DNA of 64,000 bases from Treponema sp. OMZ 798 (GTDB lineage Bacteria > Spirochaetota > Spirochaetia > Treponematales > Treponemataceae). Shown here piece by piece: positions 9,602 through 18,185 of the stretch (positions are counted from its first letter, which is position 1; the number at the start of each line of letters is the position of its first letter). The position numbers were made by a program, and so were the translations under genes. Where the stretch lies: NCBI RefSeq assembly GCF_024181385.1, contig NZ_CP051305.1:434001-498000 (forward strand), written 5' to 3'. The notes under the pieces were generated by a model. That model was given only the letters and a program-made list of their open reading frames with translations, made no database searches and was not told the DNA's origin.

Positions 9602-11404
9602 ATGTTTAAGATACAAAAAGAAGCAGGTGATATTTTTAAATCTATCAGATTTAAAAGAATGTTTGGAGGTTTGTTTTTACTTTCGGATGAATTTTTGACT
9701 GTTGTACCGGGATACTACATAGGCCTTGCAGTAGACGAGCTAAAAAATTCTACGATGACCCAAAGCTCTCTTATTGCATACGTGCTAAAAATAATTTTTT
9801 TCACTTGTCTTGGATATTTCTTTTCTGCCATGTTCATGTTTTTTATTCATAATTCGGGGAACAAGGCTTCTTATCTTTTTAGAAAAAAAATACTTTCTTC
9901 GGTTTTAAAAAAGACTCCGCCGTTTTTTAAAAAATATACCTCAGGAGATATTTTGGCAAGGACTTCAAACGATGTTATTGCGCTGGAAAATTATTTTTCC
10001 TTGGGCTTTATAATGATGATGGATTCTTTTGCTTATCCCGGAGTTGCAATTTTTATGATGTCGGTTTTAATTTCGTGGAAGCTGACCGTTGCAGTCGTCC
10101 TTCCGATTCCGCTTATAACTCTTATTTATTTTTCTTTGGGTAAAACAATAAAGGATAGAACGAGTAAATCCTATGCGGAATTTTCCAAGGTCAATCAGGG
10201 TATTTTGGAACTTGCTGAGGGAATAAAACTTATACGCTGTTATGTGAACGAACAAGTCAGGTTAAAAAAACTTTCTTCGATTGTCAAAAATTATTTTTCG
10301 GTTTTGTATGCTCAAGTTAAACTTACATCTCTTTTGCAGCCCTGTACGGTTTTTATTACAAACCTATGTATCATAATTGCGTTTTGCTACGGCGGTTATC
10401 TTGTTCATGCAGGCGAAATTACTTCAGGCAATCTTGTTTCATTTTTTGTTTTTGTCGGAATGATTGCATGGAGCGGAATCGCAAGCGGTTTTTATTTGCA
10501 GCTGCAAAAATCGGGAGAAGCTGCTATCGACAGAATAAATGCTCTTATAAAAGATAATAACGAATTCCCTCCGATGGACGGAAAAACTCAAATCGAAAAG
10601 GTAGAAAAAATCTCTTTTAAAAATTTCAGCTTCGCATATTCCGATTCAGAAAAAAAAGTTTTGCAGGATGTTTCACTTGAAGTTTCGCAAGGACAAATTT
10701 TAGGAATTACCGGTAAAACGGGTTCCGGTAAAACAAGTTTGATAAAACAGTTTTTCAGCCTGTATCCTCAAAATGAAAACATCTTTATAAACAATCTTCC
10801 TTTAAAAGATTGCGATGTTTTTTCTTTTAGAAACAAAACAGCTTATGTAAGTCAGCGTCCTGAACTTTTATCGGGAACCGTCTGCGAAAACCTTTGTTTT
10901 TATACACAGAATATCGAAAAAGAAAAAATACTAAAAGTTTTGGAAACGGCTGACGTAAAAAGCGACATCGAAAAACTTGCAAACGGAATCGATTCAAAAA
11001 TAGGAGAAAAGGGCGTTATGCTTTCAGGAGGACAGAGGCAAAGAATAGCTCTTGCCCGCGCCCTTCTTAAAGAACCGCAAGTTTTAATTTTAGATGATGC
11101 AATTTCCGCAGTTGATGCGGACACCGAAGTTAAGATTATCGAAAACTTGAAAAAATCTTCTTCATTTAATATTTGCATTATATCGGCACACCGCCTTTCG
11201 GCTGTTCAACATGCAGACAAAATAATTGTACTTGATGAAGGCAAAATTATTCAGCAAGGAACCCATGAAGAACTTATAAAAGCCGGCGGCTGGTATGCAG
11301 AGCAATTTGAGTACCAACACAGCCATTCTGCGGAGCTCATACAAAAAGAAGATTCCTATTTACAAATTGACAAAATTGACGGAGGGAAAAACGATGGAAG
11401 ATAA
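9602..11404 (+). CDS. ABC exporter half-transporter, subunit A (degenerate Walker B)
   Basis: This is a type IV ABC exporter half-transporter of 600 residues: six membrane helices (about 1-310), then a nucleotide-binding domain. Walker A is GKTGSGKTS, the signature LSGGQRQRIALARALL is intact, and the H-loop is SAHRLSAV. Walker B reads VLILDDAISAVD, so the catalytic Glu is replaced by Asp. The next gene overlaps by 11 bp and has the reciprocal defect, so the two almost certainly form a heterodimer. Substrate cannot be told from the sequence; drugs, lipids or peptides are all possible. Confidence 0.92.
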   Translation: MFKIQKEAGDIFKSIRFKRMFGGLFLLSDEFLTVVPGYYIGLAVDELKNSTMTQSSLIAYVLKIIFFTCLGYFFSAMFMFFIHNSGNKASYLFRKKILSSVLKKTPPFFKKYTSGDILARTSNDVIALENYFSLGFIMMMDSFAYPGVAIFMMSVLISWKLTVAVVLPIPLITLIYFSLGKTIKDRTSKSYAEFSKVNQGILELAEGIKLIRCYVNEQVRLKKLSSIVKNYFSVLYAQVKLTSLLQPCTVFITNLCIIIAFCYGGYLVHAGEITSGNLVSFFVFVGMIAWSGIASGFYLQLQKSGEAAIDRINALIKDNNEFPPMDGKTQIEKVEKISFKNFSFAYSDSEKKVLQDVSLEVSQGQILGITGKTGSGKTSLIKQFFSLYPQNENIFINNLPLKDCDVFSFRNKTAYVSQRPELLSGTVCENLCFYTQNIEKEKILKVLETADVKSDIEKLANGIDSKIGEKGVMLSGGQRQRIALARALLKEPQVLILDDAISAVDADTEVKIIENLKKSSSFNICIISAHRLSAVQHADKIIVLDEGKIIQQGTHEELIKAGGWYAEQFEYQHSHSAELIQKEDSYLQIDKIDGGKNDGR

Positions 11405-13133
11405 GACAAAAAAACTTAAAGTAAATTACAGATTTTTTCTTTCGTATTTAAAATACTGCAAGGCTTATGTTTTGGCGGCTTTTATTGCCGTAGGCATTTT
11501 TATTGCATCCTCTGCATACCTTCCCGTAATTTCGGCAAACGTTATAAATGCCGACCTTGCAAATATGATCGATTTAAAAGCTTTTTTATTTAGGCACGCT
11601 CTTTTGTTTTTGGGAACAGCCGTTTTATTCTTTTTGTCGATGTACATAAAAACCCTGCTTTTCAGAAAAATTGCCAACACCGCCTGTGAGCATATTCAAA
11701 TGGACATGGCCGGTCATCTTTTAAATTTAAAGATGAAGCATTTTGATGAAATGACTTCGGGAAATATAATGAGCCGGTTTTCGTCCGATGTAAATGCAGT
11801 AGGCGATTTATACTTTTTGGTTTTGGGCGAAGTTTTCAGTGTAGTTTTATTGAGTATCGTTTTATATATCCGCTTGGCTTTTATGAGTCCTTATCTTTTC
11901 GGAGCGAGCTTTGCGTATCTGCCGGTTGTTTATTTTCTTGCACGGTACTATTTAAAAAAGAGCGATAAGCCGACACGGGATCACAGGAGCTCAATCGGAG
12001 AGTTAAGCGGTTTTTTTAACGAAAGCATTAACTCTATTGAAACTGTGCAGGCCTTTTGTGCCGAAGAAAAAATAGAAAAAGAATTCGATACATTTAATCT
12101 TCCGGCATATAAAGCAAAGCGTAAAATGCTTTTACTTTCAGCTCTTTTTTCGTGGAACATTATTGCAAGAATCAGAACTTTAGTTTATGCAGCGCTTTTA
12201 GGCGTGTTCGGTTATCTGCATTTTCAGGGAGCTCATTTTCTTGTGGGTACTCTTGTAATCGTTATAAGCTATAACAAAGAAATAACCGATGTCTTTTTAA
12301 AATTGTTTATGCAGATGAACATTTACAAAAATGCCTTTGTTGCGGCAGGAAGAGTTTCCGAGATAATCAATTATGAACATGAAAGAACAAACGGCGCTCC
12401 TCACTCTCCCTTGGGGAATATAAAATTTTCAAACACCCAGTTCGGATACAGGGAAGATACTCCCATTTTAAAAGGGCTTGATTTTACTTCGGAAGACGGA
12501 AAGACAATGGCATTTGTCGGAAAAACCGGCTGCGGAAAATCTACAATTATGAATTTGATTTTAGGTTTTTATGAAAACTCCGGCGGGCAAGTTTTAATTG
12601 ACGGGGAGGATATACGCTCTCTCGAATTAAAAACTCTGCGCTCAAAAATTGCAGTGGTCTTGCAGGAGCCCTATCTTTTTACCGGAACCCTTTTTGACAA
12701 TATAAGTTTAAATGATCCTTTTATAACTAGAGATGCTTGCGAAAAAGCCTTAAAAGCTGTGGGCGGTATAAATCTTATAAGACGCTCAGAAAAGGGTTTG
12801 GATACGGAAGTAAACGAAAACGGAAAAAACTTTTCGGAAGGTGAAAGACAAATTATCTGCTTTGCCCGAGCCATGGTGCGCGATCCTAAAATTTTAATTT
12901 TAGATGAGGCTACTGCAAACATCGACACCGAAACCGAAAAACTTATAAATGCAGGAATCGAAGTTTTAAAGAAAGGACGCACCACACTGATAATTGCACA
13001 CAGGCTTTCTACCGTAAAAAATGCCGACATAATAAACGTAATTGATGACGGCAAATTATTGGAGTCGGGGACTCATGAAGAACTGATTGCCCTAAATTCC
13101 AAATACGCCGAATGGTACAGACTGCAAAAATAG
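11394..13133 (+). CDS. ABC exporter half-transporter, subunit B (degenerate signature)
   Basis: This 579-residue partner of the preceding gene has six membrane helices and a nucleotide-binding domain. Walker A is GKTGCGKST, Walker B is ILILDEATANID with its catalytic Glu, and the H-loop is IAHRLSTV. The signature is FSEGERQIICFARAM instead of LSGGQ. Its weak signature would face the weak Walker B of subunit A, which leaves one good and one poor ATP site. The ATG at 11394 follows GGAGGG by seven bases and lies inside the previous gene. The stop is three bases from the helicase stop on the other strand. Confidence 0.92.
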   Translation: MEDKTKKLKVNYRFFLSYLKYCKAYVLAAFIAVGIFIASSAYLPVISANVINADLANMIDLKAFLFRHALLFLGTAVLFFLSMYIKTLLFRKIANTACEHIQMDMAGHLLNLKMKHFDEMTSGNIMSRFSSDVNAVGDLYFLVLGEVFSVVLLSIVLYIRLAFMSPYLFGASFAYLPVVYFLARYYLKKSDKPTRDHRSSIGELSGFFNESINSIETVQAFCAEEKIEKEFDTFNLPAYKAKRKMLLLSALFSWNIIARIRTLVYAALLGVFGYLHFQGAHFLVGTLVIVISYNKEITDVFLKLFMQMNIYKNAFVAAGRVSEIINYEHERTNGAPHSPLGNIKFSNTQFGYREDTPILKGLDFTSEDGKTMAFVGKTGCGKSTIMNLILGFYENSGGQVLIDGEDIRSLELKTLRSKIAVVLQEPYLFTGTLFDNISLNDPFITRDACEKALKAVGGINLIRRSEKGLDTEVNENGKNFSEGERQIICFARAMVRDPKILILDEATANIDTETEKLINAGIEVLKKGRTTLIIAHRLSTVKNADIINVIDDGKLLESGTHEELIALNSKYAEWYRLQK

Positions 13134-13136
13134 AAC

Positions 13137-15392
13137 TTACTCTTTTATTATTGTCATATCGTTTGCCTGATATTCGGGCATAAAGCGTTTTATAAGGCCG
13201 GTTTCAAATTGGATGTTTACTACGAGTTCTCCGCTTGAAGCATCGGCCTTTACTATTACCCCGTAGCCGTAATCGTCATGGTATATTTTTTCTCCCTTCT
13301 TCCATACGGAAAGGAGGGGGTGTTCTTCTTTTTTTGTTCCGAAATCTTCAGGCTTGATTTGTTTTCCGAAGCCGCCTGAAAAAGATGAACCTGAAAAACT
13401 TGGATAAGAGGACGAGGATTCAGAGATATTTACAAGGCTTTGGTCTATTTCGAAGATAAAGCGGCTGGGTTGGGTAAATGTCAGGCTTCCGTAAAGGCGG
13501 CGCGAGGCGCAGCTTGTCATGTAGAGGGCATCCTTTGCGCGGGTGCAGGCTACATACATTAGTCTTCGTTCTTCTTCAAGCTCATCAAAGTTTCCGTTAT
13601 CGCGAGGGAAGACGCCTGTTTCAAGCCCCGTGATAATTACATTTTTAAATTCCAAACCCTTTGTGTTGTGAATGGTGATGAGGTTGACGGAATCTTTTTG
13701 CTCGCCGCTGTCGGCAAGGCTTCTATCCAGTTCGATGTGCTCTAAAAATTCGTTTAAGCCCTTTACCGAAAAATCGTAAAGAGAGGCCGTGTTTGCAAGC
13801 TCGTTTAAGTTTGCAGTTTTTTGGGTGCCTGAAGCCGAGTCAACCGATTCGTAGTATTCGGCAAAGCCCGATTGTTTTAAAATCTCATATATAAAAGGTG
13901 CCAAGCCTTCACCCTTAGGTTCTTCTTTTTTAAAAAAGATGTCGCCCGCTTCTATTATGCTGCGTAATTCCTTTATGGTGTTTAAAAAATTTTTTAAGCC
14001 CTCCTTGGCTTTTTTTGTGAGGGAAGCCGAATCTAAAAGGGCGGACATGGCCGATATATAATCGTCCTTGGATTCAAGTCCCAGCTCATCGCTTTTTTTG
14101 GAAAACATAAGTTCTCTTGAGAGATCGATGAGTTTTTTTTGGGTGATTTCTCCCACGCCGCGGGTGGGCTTATTTATTATGCGCCTCAGGGCTACCTCAT
14201 CCCTTCCGTTAGAGATAAGGGCAAGGACAGCGAGGGCATCCTTTATTTCTTCACGCTCATAAAATTTTAAGGTTCCTATAACCTGATATGGAATTTTTTT
14301 GTGTAAAAAATCCGTTTCAAAATTTAAGGATTGGGCGTTAGTTCTGTACAAGACAGCCCAGTCGGAATAGGCTCCTCCGCTTTCAACATCCTTCGATATG
14401 AGACGGGCACAAAGTTCCGCTTCGGTTTCCTGATTAGGTAAAAAATAAATGTGAGGCTTTTGCCCCTTGCCTCTTTCGGCGACGAGGGTTTTACCGAGCC
14501 GGCCCGTATTCTTTTTTACGACGGAATCTGCGACCGCAAGAATTTCCGAGTATGAACGGTAGTTTTTTTCAAGCCTTATTATCTTCGTGTTTTTAAAGGT
14601 ATCGGCAAATGTTAATATGTTTTGAACCTCGGCTCCGCGGAAACGGTAGATCGATTGGTCGTCATCTCCTACCACGCAGATGTAGGTATTTTCTCCCGTG
14701 AGCACTTTTAAGAATTCGAATTGGGCTATGTTCGAGTCCTGATATTCGTCTACCATGATTACCGAAAAGCGGTTTTGAAGAGAGGCTCTGATTTGCGGGT
14801 TTTCTTTTAAGAGCATAACGGGAATCATGATGAGATCCCCGAAGTCTACGTTTCCGGTTTCTTTTAATCTCTTTTGATATTCACCGTAGATTTTTGCAAA
14901 CTCAGGGTTAGGATCTATTTCCTGCAAGAGAGGGTCATCGGGGAGAAGGCAATAATCCTTTGCCCGCGAAATTTTTTTGATGATGCCGCGGGCAGTATTT
15001 TTTGTAAGAGCAGGGGAGGCCTGTACCAAAAGAGAAAGGGCATCATCGTCATCATAGATTGTAAAATTATGTGAAAGCCCTGCCCATTCCGCATACATGC
15101 GTAAGATCCACGCTCCGAAGGAATGAAAGGTACGGAGCATTGCTCTTTCCGCCCTCTTATCAAGATGAGAAGCTCTTTCGGACATTTCTTTGGCTGCCTT
15201 ATTTGTAAATGTTACGGCGAGAATACGCTCAGGCTCGATATTATGCTCGGCAATGAGGTAGGCAATCTTGGTGGTAATAACCCGTGTTTTTCCTGAACCG
15301 GCCCCCGCAAGAATCAAAAGGGGAGAACCCTGATGCTTGACAGCCTCGAGCTGTTCTTCATTTAGAATGTTTAAATAATCCGGTTGAGCCAA
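13137..15392 (-). CDS. pcrA: UvrD/PcrA-type ATP-dependent DNA helicase (TTG start)
   Basis: This superfamily 1A 3'-5' helicase acts in nucleotide excision repair and in clearing stalled replication. The 751-residue protein shows the Q-motif region LNEEQLEAV, motif I AGAGSGKTRV, motif II VDEYQDSN, motif III GDDDQSIYRFRGA, motif IV LEKNYRS and late motifs VNLITIHNTKGLEF and YVACTRAKD. A tudor-like tail (YGYGVIVKADASSG) fits PcrA. GGAGG lies six bases upstream of a TTG codon at 15392, which begins LAQPDYLNILNEEQ. The only upstream ATG, at 15428, has no ribosome site. Confidence 0.93.
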   Translation of the reverse strand: MAQPDYLNILNEEQLEAVKHQGSPLLILAGAGSGKTRVITTKIAYLIAEHNIEPERILAVTFTNKAAKEMSERASHLDKRAERAMLRTFHSFGAWILRMYAEWAGLSHNFTIYDDDDALSLLVQASPALTKNTARGIIKKISRAKDYCLLPDDPLLQEIDPNPEFAKIYGEYQKRLKETGNVDFGDLIMIPVMLLKENPQIRASLQNRFSVIMVDEYQDSNIAQFEFLKVLTGENTYICVVGDDDQSIYRFRGAEVQNILTFADTFKNTKIIRLEKNYRSYSEILAVADSVVKKNTGRLGKTLVAERGKGQKPHIYFLPNQETEAELCARLISKDVESGGAYSDWAVLYRTNAQSLNFETDFLHKKIPYQVIGTLKFYEREEIKDALAVLALISNGRDEVALRRIINKPTRGVGEITQKKLIDLSRELMFSKKSDELGLESKDDYISAMSALLDSASLTKKAKEGLKNFLNTIKELRSIIEAGDIFFKKEEPKGEGLAPFIYEILKQSGFAEYYESVDSASGTQKTANLNELANTASLYDFSVKGLNEFLEHIELDRSLADSGEQKDSVNLITIHNTKGLEFKNVIITGLETGVFPRDNGNFDELEEERRLMYVACTRAKDALYMTSCASRRLYGSLTFTQPSRFIFEIDQSLVNISESSSSYPSFSGSSFSGGFGKQIKPEDFGTKKEEHPLLSVWKKGEKIYHDDYGYGVIVKADASSGELVVNIQFETGLIKRFMPEYQANDMTIIKE

Positions 15393-15443
15393 AACAATCC
15401 TCCAAAAAATTATAATTTTACCACTCAATTATTAAATCGGTGC

Positions 15444-16271
15444 TCAGCTTATAAACTTTTTATATTCATATAAAAATAACGGAAAAGCATTTAGTATTGC
15501 TGTTTTTTGCTGCGGCAATACATACGTACTGACTTGAGATTTAAATATTGCAAGTTGATTTATTTCTGATTTTTCTTTAGGAAGCACATCATTTTCAAAG
15601 CATATATAATTGGCTTTTCTAACATTTAAATTCTCTATATGATTCCAATTACTTTTTAGCTTTCGAATTTTTTCAGGATTATCAGGAATTTTTATTTCAA
15701 GTGTTTTTTTATCTATTTTAAAACTGACAAAATCAAGATTTTTATAAAAAGATTCCTCATTTGCCAGCTCTTTAAAAGATTTTTTGCTGTCTAAATTTAC
15801 GGTATAATATATATAATCATTATCAGGTAATGGCTTTTTAAAATATCGAATTGATTCAATCATGGGATAATTAATATACAGCTTTCCATTTCCGGTTTCA
15901 TCATCAAAATATTCCAACATTTCTGTAACATCATTATTTTGCTTTTCAATTGATGTTTTATTAATCTTATCCGGCATGTGTATATCATAGTCAAAAAAAA
16001 GATATATTTCGGAAAAGATATCGCTGTCTTTAATATCTTTTAACACATTATCTGCATCATTTTTAGAAAGTTCTTCTTTCAATATTTGAACAATATCGGA
16101 GCCCGAATTATTAAAACTGTCATGCTGTTTCATCTTTTTGCAGAGTGAATAAATATTGTTACAATATGAAACAAGTATTTCATTTTTTGAGTCTGAGTCG
16201 AAAAACAAGTATTGCATTGTTTTATAAATTTGAGGTTCCCGTTTTTCGCCTTCAAAAATAAATAAAATCAT
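15444..16271 (-). CDS. Putative TOPRIM/RloB-like effector of a two-gene defence module
   Basis: This 275-residue soluble protein has no family I can name with certainty. It begins with a beta-strand plus acidic pair, ILFIFEGEKREPQIYK, and has a second acidic motif after another predicted strand, IYLFFDYDIHMPDK. An EGE followed by DxD is the layout of TOPRIM folds such as OLD, RloB-like proteins and the DUF4435 subunit of PARIS. The start overlaps the stop of the upstream ATPase gene by four bases, so the two are translationally coupled. The inferred role is a nuclease-like effector controlled by the ATPase. The region looks AT-richer than its flanks. Confidence 0.6.
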   Translation of the reverse strand: MILFIFEGEKREPQIYKTMQYLFFDSDSKNEILVSYCNNIYSLCKKMKQHDSFNNSGSDIVQILKEELSKNDADNVLKDIKDSDIFSEIYLFFDYDIHMPDKINKTSIEKQNNDVTEMLEYFDDETGNGKLYINYPMIESIRYFKKPLPDNDYIYYTVNLDSKKSFKELANEESFYKNLDFVSFKIDKKTLEIKIPDNPEKIRKLKSNWNHIENLNVRKANYICFENDVLPKEKSEINQLAIFKSQVSTYVLPQQKTAILNAFPLFLYEYKKFIS

Positions 16272-17389
16272 TTCCCGAAAGTTCCGCCTCTGTACAGTTT
16301 TTCAAGATTATGACCTAAGCGGAGTTCTTTTTCCGTTGCATTATGTGCATTGACAATCTTTTCTTTTGAGCAAATGTAAAAACAATCAGGACGTAACAAA
16401 TCGTTTGTAAAAAGTGTTGTGTTATGTGTGGTAAGAAGAACTTGACAGTCAAGCTCTTTTAATTTCCTTACGATAAAGCGTGAAAGTTCAAAGTGATAAA
16501 AAGCATCGAATTCGTCAATACATATAAATGAAGGACATCTTGCAGGATTGCGCACATCTTGCAACCAATAGTAAACAAGCAAAAGAGAGCGCATTCCTGT
16601 AGAACAAGCACTATAAAAGTTCAATAATTTTTCATCGTATTTAACATATATTTCTTCACTGCCTGAGTGGTTGCTATAAACCAGTTCATCGGTAAACCCA
16701 GCTTCCCGAAAAAAGAATTGCAATTCTTTAAAATGGTTAGATTTTATAATTCTCTCAATGATCTTATCATTATCATTTGATGTATAACCAACAAAAGAGC
16801 GGGTATCCAACGACCAAAATAAAAGCATTTTATTCACAAAATCAAAGAGTTCATTAAAAAGATGATTTTCGATGTTATCGTCAAGAACGCTATTACTTTT
16901 AATCCATTTTAAAGCGGAAATTTGAAGATTAGGCAAATCTTTATTTAGGTTTTCTGTACCGGAAAGAAAAACATCAAAGTCTTTGCTGCTCGAAGCCCTG
17001 TCATAGTTTATCACGGTTCTCTTGTCAATTATAAGTGTTTCTTGAATAAATATATTACTACTGCTTTTTCTATACTTATAAATTACATCCGTATTTTTAA
17101 AACTGAATGTATACTCAAATTCCACAGGTTCTTCAGGTGAAAACATGTTTTGATAATTCTTGTAATTGCCGGGATTGGTGTAATTATCGGTCAAATTTCC
17201 TACAACATCAAATAGAGCTAAGGCAAGTGAAGATTTTCCGCCGGCATTTTTACCGTACATAACAGCAGTCTTTACAATACCGCCTTTTACAGCCTCGGTG
17301 TTGAACTCATAGTTCCCGGTTGCCGAAAAATCGAGAGTTACACTATTTCGAAATGCTTTAAAATTTGTCACAGTAAATGATTTGATCAT
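16268..17389 (-). CDS. SMC/OLD-like AAA ATPase of a putative defence module
   Basis: This 373-residue ABC-type ATPase belongs to the AAA_15/AAA_21 group that includes OLD, AbiL, RloA and PARIS AriA. It opens with the typical IKSFTVTNFKAFRNSVTLDFSA strand pair. Walker A GKNAGGKS spans residues 46-53, a signature-like CSTGMRSLLLVYYWLQ lies near residue 270, Walker B is SFICIDEFDAFYHFE, and a TTHNTTLF H-loop follows. The start at 17389 has TGGAG about six bases upstream; the longer reading frame from 17434 does not. Proteins like this usually sense phage and gate a TOPRIM partner. Here that role is inferred from context. Confidence 0.75.
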   Translation of the reverse strand: MIKSFTVTNFKAFRNSVTLDFSATGNYEFNTEAVKGGIVKTAVMYGKNAGGKSSLALALFDVVGNLTDNYTNPGNYKNYQNMFSPEEPVEFEYTFSFKNTDVIYKYRKSSSNIFIQETLIIDKRTVINYDRASSSKDFDVFLSGTENLNKDLPNLQISALKWIKSNSVLDDNIENHLFNELFDFVNKMLLFWSLDTRSFVGYTSNDNDKIIERIIKSNHFKELQFFFREAGFTDELVYSNHSGSEEIYVKYDEKLLNFYSACSTGMRSLLLVYYWLQDVRNPARCPSFICIDEFDAFYHFELSRFIVRKLKELDCQVLLTTHNTTLFTNDLLRPDCFYICSKEKIVNAHNATEKELRLGHNLEKLYRGGTFGK

Positions 17390-17494
17390 AATATACTCCA
17401 AAGGTAATCCAACACTATTATCGGTAAATATCAAATAAAAATCAAGTATGCCGTAAAAAAATTACGGATAAAATACGCGTTTTATGCCTTTTTT

Positions 17495-17572
17495 TTATCC
17501 TTCCCATACCGCTTTACCTGTCGCCCAAACCCCATGCTGCGATTCGGGCACAAATATCCATATAGCATTGTC
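17495..17572 (-). pseudogene. Remnant of a decayed gene (about 26 codons)
   Basis: Read on the minus strand, the stretch between two in-frame stops encodes ADNAIWIFVPESQHGVWATG followed by KAVWEG. It has the hydrophobic and Trp-rich texture and codon use of real protein, but no start, ribosome site or reasonable length. Two small hairpins lie next to it, at 17451-17467 and 17468-17485. It looks like the C-terminal scrap of a gene lost when the neighbouring ATPase/TOPRIM module or the DUF4160 pair arrived. Parent family not recognised. Confidence 0.35.
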
Positions 17573-17609
17573 AGCTTATTTATTGTATAATAGCTTGTAG
17601 GAGGCTATT

Positions 17610-17840
17610 ATGGACCGTAAAGTTTTTTGCGAAAAAGATGGAATTTTAATTACATATACCGAGAAAGATGTATGTTTTGAAGATTGCAAAACAGCCGAAT
17701 CTATTTTGCTTACAAATGAAGGAGAAATAATACATTCTAATTTTGATTTAGAAAAGAATGAATATTTTAAAAATTATCTTAAACAAATTTACCGGTCGAT
17801 AACGGATTTCCGCAATCTTGATGCATTGGAGAGTGCTTGA
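17610..17840 (+). CDS. Small hypothetical protein preceding a DUF4160 protein
   Basis: This 76-residue acidic protein has no recognised motif. AGGAGG lies seven bases before the ATG and a TATAAT sits at 17586-17591, but no good -35 hexamer stands at the right distance. Its stop shares one base with the next start. Genes for DUF4160 proteins are often paired with a small partner (commonly DUF2442), in an arrangement that looks like toxin-antitoxin. This protein fills the partner position but I cannot assign it to DUF2442. Confidence 0.65.
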   Translation: MDRKVFCEKDGILITYTEKDVCFEDCKTAESILLTNEGEIIHSNFDLEKNEYFKNYLKQIYRSITDFRNLDALESA

Positions 17841-18115
17841 TGCCCATATATCTCCGTACTGCAGGTTATAAAATTTATTTTTGGTCAAATGAAGCCGGTG
17901 AACCTATTCATTTTCATGTCACTAAAGGTGATCCAAGCAAAAATGATACAAAAATTTGGGTTTTATCGAACGGTTCTTTTAAACTAGCCCACAACAGGGG
18001 CAAAATTCCTCAGAAAGATTTGACTCGCATTTTTTCTGCTATGCAAAGCTACTATTTTGACTTTATAAACTTTTGGAAGATATATCATAACTCGCAGGTG
18101 CAATTTTATAATTGA
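17840..18115 (+). CDS. DUF4160 family protein
   Basis: This 91-residue protein matches the DUF4160 layout: a short beta-rich start (PIYLRTAGYKIYFWSNE) followed by the hallmark EPIHFHVTKGDP, where the two His residues are the most conserved. The family has no established biochemical role and is commonly found beside small partner proteins in mobile or toxin-antitoxin-like settings. The ATG at 17840 overlaps the previous stop by one base. A strong terminator follows. Confidence 0.8.
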   Translation: MPIYLRTAGYKIYFWSNEAGEPIHFHVTKGDPSKNDTKIWVLSNGSFKLAHNRGKIPQKDLTRIFSAMQSYYFDFINFWKIYHNSQVQFYN

Positions 18116-18124
18116 CCATATAAG

Positions 18125-18166
18125 AACCCACCCTGCCGTCCAAAGGATGGCAGGGTGGGTTTTTTA
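18125..18166 (+). terminator. Rho-independent terminator after the DUF4160 pair
   Basis: A 13-bp GC-rich stem (18125-18137 with 18149-18161) is extended by a GTCC/GGAT pair around an AAA loop and followed by a T-run. It separates the small pair from the convergent AbgT gene. Confidence 0.9.
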
Positions 18167-18185
18167 AGCTAATCCGAAAGATCGA

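Noticed and set aside
17567..17591. TTGTCA and TATAAT as a promoter for the 76-residue protein gene
   Set aside because: The spacer is only 12 bp, too short for sigma-70. Only the -10 looks usable, so I did not list a full promoter.
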